The notes below the pieces were generated by a model. It ran no database searches and was not told the origin of the DNA. It worked only from the letters and a program-made list of their open reading frames with translations. From NCBI GenBank assembly GCA_937894355.1, contig CALCRD010000326.1, positions 1 to 27,437 on the forward strand: a stretch of 27,437 bases of DNA. The letters run 5' to 3'. The position numbers and the translations under genes were made by a program. Source of the DNA: an uncultured Bacillus sp. GTDB taxonomy: Bacteria; Bacillota; Bacilli; Bacillales; Cytobacillaceae. The stretch's first letter is position 1. Each line of letters opens with the position of its first letter. Positions 14,642 through 21,633 of this stretch are shown here, one piece after another.

Positions 14642-15185
14642 ATGGAGGTATTTAAAAACCCATTCGTTAATAATACCCGACCCTTGATTTAATTAGTTTT
14701 TTCACTGGATTATTATTATTGGGGTTTTCTGTTCAATTACTTTTACGTTCAATTTTTTATTTTTTTAAGAAAGAAAAAACAAAAGTAAACCCATTACAAC
14801 AAGTCATTAAAGTCTATAATACGGAAATATTAACTTTTTCTCAAAAACAAGCATAATCATTTTATCCATTGGAGTTATTTGGGGAGCAATAGAAATAATT
14901 ACATACACTCAATACGGTTCTGAACAGATTGGAAGTTTATTAGAAAAGAAAGAGTATACCACAAACTATTATGTAAATTTGTTTCCAAAGGATGAAAAAA
15001 CAAAAAATTACAGAGTTAATGTGGAAATTTGGTCATTTATGGATAACGGGAAAAGGTATTTCATTAAAAAGGTAACTATGCCGAACGAAGGAAAGATTTT
15101 CTTTGACCCCCTTGAAAGCCTAATATTAAATGAACAGGTACACCTTACTGATGAGAAAACGGTAAGGATTGGTACGTTGAATTAA
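14642..15185 (+). pseudogene. Membrane protein gene broken by two frameshifts
   Basis: AGGAG lies eight bases before the ATG at 14642. Frame one encodes MEVFKNPFVNNT and soon stops. A second frame encodes DLISFFTGLLLLGFSVQLLL (membrane helix) and continues to QQVIKVYNTEILTFSQ. A third frame gives TSIIILSIGVIWGAIEIITY (second helix), then a soluble part ending EKTVRIGTLN at 15185. Joined, it would be about 180 residues with two membrane spans and a C-terminal domain. Breaks lie near 14680 and near 14850. I do not recognise the family. The preserved promoter and ribosome binding site suggest recent decay. Confidence 0.6.
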
Positions 15186-15213
15186 CTAACAAGAAAGTGG
15201 AAGGTAATAATAA

Positions 15214-15653
15214 ATGAAAAAGAAAAATATATATATTGTTATTACCATTCTTGTTTTTATATCGTTACAAATTCCTAACTTTTTTAATAATATAAGATAC
15301 AAAATCGAATCAACTTTTGGAGAACCTAATTCATTCTTTCATAGTGTAGGTATAGGAATAATGAAAGAACACAGAATTATTACGTTGAGGAATTTAACCT
15401 TGAGGATTCTGAGGAAATAAGTATTAACACCTCTCAATTTAATGGTACTGGTGAAATTACTATTTATGGAAAAGTAACAAATAGCGCCGATTCCTTAATA
15501 GTTTTATTAAACGATGAAGTCATATATCAAGTTTTAAAGGCTGATTACTCTAAAGGCGAGAAAACAAAAGAAGAGCTAATTGAGCATATCATTCACCTTC
15601 TAATTTCAAAAGCACTGCAGTGTTCACTTATAAAAAAAATTAAAAAATTCTAG
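15214..15653 (+). pseudogene. Secreted or membrane-anchored protein gene, frameshifted
   Basis: GGAAGG precedes the ATG at 15214. The first frame has an N-terminal hydrophobic segment (MKKKNIYIVITILVFISLQI) and runs to GIMKEHRIIT, then changes character and stops at 15420. The neighbouring frame from about 15385 continues EEFNLEDSEEISINTSQFNG, then GEITIYGKVTNSADSLIVLL, to 15653. One frame change near 15385 joins them into a protein of about 145 residues with an N-terminal anchor and a beta-rich outer part. Family unknown. It follows the broken membrane gene by 28 bases and is probably from the same operon. Confidence 0.6.
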
Positions 15654-15699
15654 TAGACAATTTGTTTCTTACAGATTATTGGAAAGGAGATTATAGCTT

Positions 15700-15879
15700 A
15701 TGAGTGAAAGATTCCCTGATATTGATTGGCGGTGTGACCGTTGCAACGCATACCTAAATGGTCAGTCTGGCTTTGATGACCATAAATACATTTGGCAATG
15801 TACGGAATGTGGGCATAAAAATAGCATTTCAAGTTCTAACATTTACGAGTCTGAAAATGACTACAGAAATCAAAATTAG
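15700..15879 (+). CDS. Small zinc-ribbon protein
   Basis: A 59-residue protein: MSERFPDIDWRCDRCNAYLN, then GFDDHKYIWQCTECGHKNSI. Two CxxC pairs (CDRC and CTEC, 20 residues apart) form a typical zinc ribbon. GGAAAGGAG lies ten bases before the ATG. The pattern FPDIDW.CD.C...GFDDHKY.W.CTECG is one I recognise from small conserved hypothetical proteins of Firmicute islands; the function is unknown. It sits 13 bases before the lipoprotein gene, so the two are probably co-transcribed. Confidence 0.75.
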   Translation: MSERFPDIDWRCDRCNAYLNGQSGFDDHKYIWQCTECGHKNSISSSNIYESENDYRNQN

Positions 15880-15892
15880 GAGGATAACGAAA

Positions 15893-16366
15893 ATGAAAAA
15901 AACAGCAATTATTACCTCTTGCATGGCTCTACTCATAATCCTATTTTCGGGGTGTAGCTCCACGCCGAAGAGTTCGGGAAACGGCGACAAAACCCCTGCA
16001 AATGCAACCGAAAGCAAAGCTCCCGAAAAGCAAATACCTGACTTGACGGGCGAATGGAAACAAGCGAATAGCAAATCTGAGGAATCTTATCAAGCTGCTA
16101 CAATAAGCGGTGATACGATTGAAATTTATTGGGTAAGTGATAACGGCGATACAAAATCACTTTATTGGGCTGGCTCTTTTATCGCTCCAACAACTGCTGA
16201 TGCGTCCTATAAATGGGATTCTAAAAATGACCATAGTAAAACTGAAAATGCTTTACTTGCTTCAAGTGATGATACTAAAACTATGACATATCAAAACGGC
16301 GTATTAAGTTATGAGGCTTCTGCTATGGGGACAACTACAACGGTTAAGCTCGAAAAGCAAAAATAA
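15893..16366 (+). CDS. Lipoprotein of mobile-element type
   Basis: A 157-residue lipoprotein. The ATG at 15893 has AGGAGG nine bases upstream; longer readings from 15758 overlap the zinc-ribbon gene and are rejected. The signal is MKKTAIITSCMALLIILFSG with lipobox LFSGC, so Cys21 is lipidated and the protein stays on the outer face of the membrane. After a Ser/Thr/Pro/Lys linker come DLTGEWKQAN, IEIYWVSDNGDTKSLYWAG, and the end VLSYEASAMGTTTTVKLEKQ. It is a beta-rich single domain. I recall near-identical lipoproteins on phages and integrative elements of Firmicutes, but no function is established. A terminator follows. Confidence 0.8.
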   Translation: MKKTAIITSCMALLIILFSGCSSTPKSSGNGDKTPANATESKAPEKQIPDLTGEWKQANSKSEESYQAATISGDTIEIYWVSDNGDTKSLYWAGSFIAPTTADASYKWDSKNDHSKTENALLASSDDTKTMTYQNGVLSYEASAMGTTTTVKLEKQK

Positions 16367-16423
16367 CAACAAAAAAACCACTACATAAATTTCCTTGATA
16401 GAAATTAATGTTTTATATTTTAT

Positions 16424-16455
16424 AGACGACTACTTCAGTACTCGTCTTTTCTTTA
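16424..16455 (+). terminator. Rho-independent terminator of the lipoprotein operon
   Basis: AGACGACTAC (16424-16433) pairs with GTACTCGTCT (16438-16447) with one mismatch, followed by TTTCTTT. Confidence 0.65.
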
Positions 16456-16523
16456 TGCCCTTTCGGAGGAGGTATCACCAATACCACCTGTATCCCTTTA
16501 ATCTTCTTTTTTATTCCGAATAG

Positions 16524-16823
16524 AGTTTTATCTTTGCCAAAATGGAACGACAATTTGGTTATCCAATTGTAATTAAAAACGTACGAGATCGAATGAAACG
16601 ACTACTTGCAATTGCTGGTTTAAACGAAGATTTAACACCGCATAGTTTAAGACATACTCATACGTCACTTCTTGCTGAGGCTGGTGTCTCACTCGAACAA
16701 ATCATGGATCGACTTGGCCATTCTGATGATCAAATCACGAAAAATGTGTATCTCCACGTAACACAAGAAATGAAAAAAGAAGCCTCTCAAAAGTTCGCTG
16801 AACTCATGAGAAGCCTCCGTTAA
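16524..16823 (+). pseudogene. Tyrosine recombinase (integrase), C-terminal remnant
   Basis: About 100 codons of the catalytic domain of a phage/ICE-type integrase: SFIFAKMERQFGYPIVIKNV, LTPHSLRHTHTSLLAEAGVS, EQIMDRLGHSDDQITKNVYL and ASQKFAELMRSLR. It retains the H-x-x-R (HSLR), the G-H (LGHS) and the tyrosine nucleophile (VYLHV), but lacks the first catalytic Arg and the whole N-terminal DNA-binding part. A TAG at 16521-16523 cuts the frame just upstream in what should be coding sequence. An ATG at 16542 is open but has no ribosome binding site. Full-length relatives have about 370-400 residues, so roughly three quarters are gone. The stop lies 190 bases before the groEL 3' end. Confidence 0.85.
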
Positions 16824-16878
16824 TTTCCTCTATGTTAGCAAAATGTTAGCAAACCACTCTCATCTTACTCCAAAACCC
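16800..16878. repeat. Junction repeat, copy 3 (recombinase end plus att-like sequence)
   Basis: The recombinase 3' end (16800-16823) and following sequence that recurs at 8953-8986 (33 of 34 bases) and, diverged, at 13901-13977. An internal tandem copy of TGTTAGCAAA lies at 16833-16852. Confidence 0.75.
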
Positions 16879-16892
16879 TCATCAAAGGTTTT

Positions 16893-17013
16893 GTCTAGCT
16901 CCAGCGGCTAGCCCTCGAGGTCATAAGCCAATCTAGGAATGAAGGCAAAGAGCGCCTTCTTTCCTAGACCGTCTTATGCTTGTCGGGGCTGAACAAGCCG
17001 CTTCCGCTTTTCG
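16893..17013. repeat. Dispersed Bacillaceae intergenic repeat with long palindrome
   Basis: Begins GTCTAGCTCCAGCGGCTAGC and ends GGGGCTGAACAAGCCGCTTC plus a T-rich tail. Inner arms TCTAGGAATGAAGGC and GCCTTCTTTCCTAGA pair, and outer arms (AGGTCATAAG with CTTATGCTT; AGCCC with GGGGCT) extend the stem. I recognise this as a common intergenic repeat of Bacillus-type genomes. Lying four bases after the groEL stop, it may also end or stabilise the groEL transcript. A related start (GTCTAGCTACGGCTCCTA) occurs at 27350. Confidence 0.75.
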
Positions 17014-17016
17014 TTT

Positions 17017-18645
17017 TTACATCATGCCGCCCATTCCACCCATGCCGCTCATGTCAGGCATTCCAGCTCCTGGTGGTTCTGGTTTGTCTGCTACAACTAC
17101 TTCAGTTGTTAAGAACATAGCTGCAACGGATGCTGCGTTTTGAAGTGCTGAACGAGTTACTTTGGTAGGGTCTACGATACCAGCTTGGATCATGTTTACC
17201 CATTGTCCAGTAGCTGCGTTGAATCCTGTGCCTACTGCTTCATGTTTTAGGCGCTCAACGATAACTGAACCTTCAAGGCCAGCATTGTGAGCAATAGTAC
17301 GAACTGGTTCTTCCATCGCACGTAATACGATGTTGATACCTGTTGCGATATCGCCTTCAGCTTGAAGCTCGGAAACTTTGCTATAAACGTTAAGAAGGGC
17401 AACACCACCACCGGAAACGATTCCTTCTTCAACTGCTGCACGAGTTGCATTTAAAGCATCCTCGATACGTAGTTTACGTTCTTTAAGTTCTGTTTCTGTA
17501 GCTGCTCCAACTTTAATTACTGCTACACCACCAGCTAATTTAGCTAGACGCTCTTGTAATTTTTCACGATCGAATTCAGAAGTAGTTTCTTCTAATTGAA
17601 CGCGAATTTGGTTAACGCGAGATGAAATTTGGTTAGAATCGCCAGCACCTTCAACAATTGTTGTATTTTCTTTTGTTACAACAACCTTAGAAGCACGACC
17701 TAATGAATCAATCGTAGCTGATTTAAGTTCACGGCCAAGCTCTTCAGTGATTACTTCACCGCCAGTTAAAATGGAGATATCTTCTAGCATTGCTTTACGA
17801 CGGTCACCAAATCCAGGAGCTTTAACAGCTACTGCATTGAAAGTACCTCGAAGTTTGTTTAATACTAGAGTAGATAGTGCTTCTCCTTCGATATCTTCAG
17901 CAACAATCAATAATGGTTTACCTTGTTGAACAACTTGCTCAAGTACTGGTAAAATTTCTTGAATGCTAGCAATCTTTTTATCGGTAATTAAGATATATGG
18001 ATTTTCTAATACTGCTTCCATTTTATCGGTATTGTTAACCATGTATGCTGAAACATAACCACGGTCGAATTGCATACCTTCTACAACATCAAGTTCAGTT
18101 GTGAAGCCTTTAGATTCTTCGATTGTGATAACACCATCGTTACCTACGCGCTCCATTGCTTCGGCGATTAAATCACCAACTTCTTTATCATCAGAAGAAA
18201 TAGCCGCAACTTGAGCAATGGACTCTTTGCCTTCGATTGGCTTAGAGATTGCTTTTAATTCAGTAATCGCAGTAGCAACCGCTTTTTCGATCCCTTTACG
18301 GATTCCCATTGGGTTAGCTCCAGCTGTTACGTTTTTAAGACCTTCACGGATCATTGCTTGTGCAAGAACTGTTGCAGTTGTAGTACCGTCCCCAGCAACA
18401 TCATTTGTTTTGCTGGCTACTTCAGCAACAAGCTTGGCACCCATGTTTTCAAATGCATCTTCTAACTCGATTTCTTTAGCAATCGTAACACCGTCATTAG
18501 TAATTAATGGTGAACCGAATTTTTTCTCAAGAACGACGTTACGTCCTTTAGGTCCTAAAGTTACTTTTACTGCATCTGCAAGTGCATCCACACCGCGTAG
18601 CATTGAACGGCGGGCATCTTCACTAAATTTAATCTCTTTTGCCAT
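17017..18645 (-). CDS. groEL: Chaperonin GroEL (60 kDa)
   Basis: A 542-residue group I chaperonin subunit. It forms the 14-mer double ring that folds client proteins in the cytoplasm with GroES and ATP. Clear landmarks are MAKEIKFSEDARRSMLRGVD at the start, the ATP-binding LGPKGRNVVLE and DGVTIAKEIE, the catalytic NDVAGDGTTTATVLAQA, FDRGYVSAYMVN in the apical domain, and the Gly-Met-rich tail ending GGMGGMM. Length is normal. AGGAGG precedes the ATG by 11 bases. It follows groES by 61 bases and shares its CIRCE-controlled promoter. Its 3' end is duplicated at 14006-14021, which marks it as an integration site. Confidence 0.98.
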   Translation of the reverse strand: MAKEIKFSEDARRSMLRGVDALADAVKVTLGPKGRNVVLEKKFGSPLITNDGVTIAKEIELEDAFENMGAKLVAEVASKTNDVAGDGTTTATVLAQAMIREGLKNVTAGANPMGIRKGIEKAVATAITELKAISKPIEGKESIAQVAAISSDDKEVGDLIAEAMERVGNDGVITIEESKGFTTELDVVEGMQFDRGYVSAYMVNNTDKMEAVLENPYILITDKKIASIQEILPVLEQVVQQGKPLLIVAEDIEGEALSTLVLNKLRGTFNAVAVKAPGFGDRRKAMLEDISILTGGEVITEELGRELKSATIDSLGRASKVVVTKENTTIVEGAGDSNQISSRVNQIRVQLEETTSEFDREKLQERLAKLAGGVAVIKVGAATETELKERKLRIEDALNATRAAVEEGIVSGGGVALLNVYSKVSELQAEGDIATGINIVLRAMEEPVRTIAHNAGLEGSVIVERLKHEAVGTGFNAATGQWVNMIQAGIVDPTKVTRSALQNAASVAAMFLTTEVVVADKPEPPGAGMPDMSGMGGMGGMM

Positions 18646-18706
18646 TGTTAAAATAACCTCCTCTAATTTATCGTTATCATTTTATATACGGTATCTGCTA
18701 GCTTGA

Positions 18707-18994
18707 TTATTCACCAATTACAGCTAGGATGTCATTTTCACGCAAAATCAAATATTCTTTACCCTGGAACTTTACTTCTGTACCAGCGTATTTTGAGAAG
18801 ATAATGCGATCGCCTACTGATACTTCTACTGCAATTCGCTCACCGCTATCTAACACACGACCAGTTCCAACAGCAACAACGTTTCCTTCTTGTGGCTTTT
18901 CTTTAGCTGTGTCAGGTAACACGATTCCGCTTGCAGTTTTTTCTTCAGACTCAACAAGTCCAATAATAATGTGATCACCAAGTGGCTTTAACAA
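18707..18994 (-). CDS. groES: Co-chaperonin GroES (10 kDa)
   Basis: The lid of the GroEL chamber. I set the start at TTG 18994 (protein MLKPLGDHIIIGLVESEEK) because it gives the family length of 95 residues and has AGGAGG nine bases upstream; a longer reading to 19045 would run into the CIRCE operator. The mobile loop (EEKTASGIVLPDTAKEKPQE), VGDRIIFSKYAGTEVKF and YLILRENDILAVIGE are all typical. It is the first gene of the groES-groEL operon, under HrcA repression through CIRCE. Confidence 0.97.
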   Translation of the reverse strand: MLKPLGDHIIIGLVESEEKTASGIVLPDTAKEKPQEGNVVAVGTGRVLDSGERIAVEVSVGDRIIFSKYAGTEVKFQGKEYLILRENDILAVIGE

Positions 18995-19034
18995 GAGAAA
19001 CAACCTCCTCAAATTATATGTAAGATTAGTTTTG

Positions 19035-19061
19035 TTAGCACTCAAGCCTATCGAGTGCTAA
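19035..19061. promoter_or_regulatory. CIRCE operator (HrcA binding site)
   Basis: TTAGCACTC, nine bases, GAGTGCTAA: a perfect match to the CIRCE consensus. It lies between the -10 and the groES start, where HrcA binding blocks transcription until heat stress. Confidence 0.97.
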
Positions 19062-19071
19062 CACAATTATT

Positions 19072-19100
19072 ATAATAAATAATCGAAGCCTGTTTTGCAA
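19072..19100 (-). promoter_or_regulatory. Sigma-A promoter of groES-groEL
   Basis: On the minus strand TTGCAA (19095-19100) and TATTAT (19072-19077) are separated by 17 bases; the CIRCE element starts 11 bases downstream. Confidence 0.75.
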
Positions 19101-19201
19101 GTATCAGGCATTAATTTTTTTATGTTCAACCCTAATAAGTATGCTTAATGTTACCATTTTTATCCTTATGGTTGAAATTTGGCTAATAAAAACAACTTAA
19201 T

Positions 19202-19231
19202 TTGAAACCATGAGCTATTTATTAGTAAAAT
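19202..19231 (+). promoter_or_regulatory. Candidate promoter of ydiL-ydiK
   Basis: TTGAAA (19202-19207) and TAAAAT (19226-19231) with an 18-base spacer, about 50 bases before the ydiL start. Confidence 0.55.
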
Positions 19232-19283
19232 AGATAGGACTATAGGGGCACAACCAAATGTAATGTTAAAAGGAGAAAAAAAC

Positions 19284-20012
19284 TTGAAAAAGGAATACTG
19301 GATTGTTCTACTTACATATATCTTTATGCATTTATCTAGTTTTATCGGGGTACCGGTAATTGCCTATATTGGAACATGGTTTGGTAAAACACTAAATGAA
19401 ATGAGGCTGTTAGCTGTTCCCATCTGGTTGGTATTCAGCTTTACCGCCTGCCTAATAATCATCCTTTGGATATTACGCAACGAAAATAAAATCGGTTCCG
19501 AAAGAGATAAGGCTAGTATTACCACCTCTATCGGTTGGGCTTTCACTGGCATATTTTTGGCGATATTTTCCCAGAGCTTTGCGGGTAGAATAGAACAAAT
19601 GATGGGAATTGAGCTCAATTCTGAAAACACCCAACAAATACTGGGGATTATTGAAGTGTTCCCAATCATGATTTTCGTCAGCTCCATTATGGGTCCGATT
19701 TTAGAAGAAATTGTCTTTAGGAAAATTATATTTGGTAGTTTGTATAAACGGTTTAATTTTTTCCTATCGGCTTTATTAAGTTCAGTCATTTTCGCCTTAG
19801 GTCACATGGAACCTGAGCATATTTTACTATATTCAGCTATGGGCTTTACCTTTGCGTTTCTATACGTAAAAACCAATCGAATCATTGTCCCAATCATCGC
19901 CCATGTTTCTATGAATACCCTTGTGGTCATTATGCAAAGTGTATTTAAAGAGGACATTGAACGAATACTTCGCCAAGCTGAGAAAATTCAAAGCTTTATT
20001 GGAGGATTTTAA
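19284..20012 (+). CDS. ydiL: CPBP-family intramembrane protease (YdiL)
   Basis: A membrane protein of 242 residues. I chose TTG 19284 (MKKEYWIVLLTY) because AAAGGAG lies eight bases before it, whereas the ATG at 19263 has none. Six to eight membrane helices are visible. The three CPBP/Abi motifs are intact: EEIVFRKIIFG (EExxxR), FALGHMEP (FxxxH) and IIAHVSMNT (HxxxN), giving the Glu/His/Asn metal-site residues. CPBP proteins are glutamic-type proteases inside the membrane, for CAAX-like or other substrates. The position next to groES and the overlap with ydiK match B. subtilis ydiL, whose substrate is not known. Confidence 0.9.
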   Translation: MKKEYWIVLLTYIFMHLSSFIGVPVIAYIGTWFGKTLNEMRLLAVPIWLVFSFTACLIIILWILRNENKIGSERDKASITTSIGWAFTGIFLAIFSQSFAGRIEQMMGIELNSENTQQILGIIEVFPIMIFVSSIMGPILEEIVFRKIIFGSLYKRFNFFLSALLSSVIFALGHMEPEHILLYSAMGFTFAFLYVKTNRIIVPIIAHVSMNTLVVIMQSVFKEDIERILRQAEKIQSFIGGF

Positions 20013-20215
20013 TGAGACAGTCACCATTATTTTCAGGCATCATCTATATCATTTTAGCTTGCCTATTTACTTACTTAGCAACAACCAATGTAACTGAAAG
20101 CGGTTGGACAATTTTTAGCTTCTTTTTGATTCTCCTAGCTACTTTCGATTTTGGGTCAGGATTAAGACTAGTGATTTTTCACTTTAGAATTAAAAAATTA
20201 TCCGAAAAAAAATGA
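20012..20215 (+). CDS. ydiK: YdiK-family small membrane protein
   Basis: A 67-residue protein with two membrane helices (residues 8-24, SGIIYIILACLFTYLA, and 31-50, WTIFSFFLILLATFDFGSGL) and a basic tail (FHFRIKKLSEKK). Its ATG overlaps the last base of the ydiL stop and GGAGG lies seven bases before it, so the two are translationally coupled. Order and sequence fit B. subtilis YdiK; function unknown. Confidence 0.85.
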   Translation: MRQSPLFSGIIYIILACLFTYLATTNVTESGWTIFSFFLILLATFDFGSGLRLVIFHFRIKKLSEKK

Positions 20216-20241
20216 GCCAAACTTTCTTGGCTCATTTTTCA
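20211..20241 (+). terminator. Rho-independent terminator of ydiL-ydiK
   Basis: AATGAGCCAA (20211-20220) pairs perfectly with TTGGCTCATT (20227-20236), followed by TTT. It overlaps the ydiK stop. Confidence 0.85.
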
Positions 20242-20309
20242 TGTGTAAATATACTAGCCGTAAACCAGGGCTATGTTTTATATTCTTTACCCTAGCCCAG
20301 TTATCCTCA

Positions 20310-20963
20310 TTATTCTTCTAAAGCTTTCGGATAGTGCTTTAGAAAATAGACGAGTGATTGTAATTCTACTGCCAAATCAATGTGATGAACACGAATATCG
20401 GAAGGAACGTTTAGTCTTGCGGGGGTGAAATTAAGTATTCCTTTTACATCTCCCGTTGTTATCCGGTCAGTGACCTGCTGGGCAACTGTAGCCGGAATTG
20501 TCAGAATAGCCACCTGGATATTCTCTTCCTTTAACTTTACTTCCAATTCATCCAAATGGTAAATCGGAACATCGCTTATACTTGTACCAACCTTACTTGG
20601 ATCAACATCAAAAGCCATGGCAATCTTGGTATTGTTATTTTTCAAAAAATTATAATGCAAAAAGGCCGTACCAAGATTTCCTACACCGATTAAGGCCACT
20701 TTGGTCAACTCATCCTGATTAAGTGTTTTACGAAAAAACGTCAACAAATAGTTAACATTGTACCCGTATCCCTTTTTTCCTAATGCTCCAAAGTAGGAGA
20801 AATCTCTACGAATAGTTGCTGAATCCACCTTGACCGCTTCGCTCAATTCAGCAGAGGATACTCGTTGCTTTCCAGATGAATGCAAATTTTTCACAAATCG
20901 ATAATATAGTGGTAATCTTTTTGCAGTGGCTTGGGGAATTTTTGTAGTATAATCATTTGCCAT
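20310..20963 (-). CDS. rex: Redox-sensing transcriptional repressor Rex
   Basis: A 217-residue repressor that reads the NADH/NAD+ ratio. Residues 1-80 hold a winged helix (KIPQATAKRLPLYYRFVKNL, SAELSEAVKVDSATIRRDFS) and a YFGALGKKGYGYNV turn. Residues 85-210 are a Rossmann fold with GVGNLG and FDVDPSKVG. The last helix (AVELQSLVYFLKHY) swaps into the partner subunit in known Rex dimers. Rex represses fermentation and respiration genes when NAD+ is high and lets go when NADH binds. AGGAGAG lies before the ATG. It follows moaC by 27 bases on the same strand. The tatAy-tatCy genes found beyond rex in B. subtilis are absent. Confidence 0.97.
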   Translation of the reverse strand: MANDYTTKIPQATAKRLPLYYRFVKNLHSSGKQRVSSAELSEAVKVDSATIRRDFSYFGALGKKGYGYNVNYLLTFFRKTLNQDELTKVALIGVGNLGTAFLHYNFLKNNNTKIAMAFDVDPSKVGTSISDVPIYHLDELEVKLKEENIQVAILTIPATVAQQVTDRITTGDVKGILNFTPARLNVPSDIRVHHIDLAVELQSLVYFLKHYPKALEE

Positions 20964-20990
20964 TTTTTCACTCTCCTCTCGTGTAAAAAA

Positions 20991-21488
20991 TTATTTCAAG
21001 CGGTTTTCTCTATAAAAATCGCCACTTTTGCCTCCGGTTTTTTCTACTAAATATGTTTTGCCGATCACCATACCCTTATCGACGGCCTTACACATATCAT
21101 AAACAGTTAAAGCACAAACAGATGCGGCTGTTAACGCTTCCATCTCAACCCCAGTATTTCCTTTTGTTTTTACTTTCGCTGAGATATGTAAAGTATATTC
21201 ATCTTCATGTTCATTTTCCCAGAAAAATGACACATCCACACCATTTAACGGGATTGGATGACACATCGGGATAATCTCCCATGTCTTTTTACAGGCCATT
21301 ACTGCAGCAACCTGTGCGACTGCAAGCACATCGCCTTTTTTCATCTTATTATTGGTGATTCTTTCATATATGTCACTATTAACGATAATGCTCGATAATG
21401 CTTCAGCTGTCCTAATTGTTTCCGGTTTACTACTAACATCGACCATTTTTGCGCGGCCTTCTTCATTAAAATGAGTAAATTCTCCCAC
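20991..21488 (-). CDS. moaC: Cyclic pyranopterin monophosphate synthase MoaC
   Basis: A 165-residue enzyme of molybdenum cofactor synthesis; with MoaA it turns GTP into cyclic pyranopterin monophosphate. Signature parts are KMVDVSSKPETIRTA, TWEIIPMCHPIPL (active-site region), VKTKGNTGVEMEALTAASVC and the YDMCKAVDKGM helix. The start is GTG with GAGGTG seven bases upstream. It leads an operon with rex. Confidence 0.96.
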   Translation of the reverse strand: MGEFTHFNEEGRAKMVDVSSKPETIRTAEALSSIIVNSDIYERITNNKMKKGDVLAVAQVAAVMACKKTWEIIPMCHPIPLNGVDVSFFWENEHEDEYTLHISAKVKTKGNTGVEMEALTAASVCALTVYDMCKAVDKGMVIGKTYLVEKTGGKSGDFYRENRLK

Positions 21489-21576
21489 TAATTAACACCT
21501 CTCTAAGAAAATCATACACTATTTTTTAAACCAATTGTGTAGCAACTTGTATTTTCCTTCACAAGTCTTCACCTTA

Positions 21577-21605
21577 TTGCCGTTATGATGGGAATACGTT
21601 ACACT
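21577..21605 (+). promoter_or_regulatory. Candidate promoter of ydiF
   Basis: TTGCCG (21577-21582) and TACACT (21600-21605) with 17 bases between, 28 bases before the ATG. Confidence 0.5.
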
Positions 21606-21633
21606 TATTCTATGCTAATAGAGGTGAATAACA

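Noticed and set aside
15758..15892. Longer N-terminus of the lipoprotein from 15758
   Set aside because: It overlaps the zinc-ribbon gene and would bury the lipoprotein signal; the ATG at 15893 has the proper ribosome binding site.
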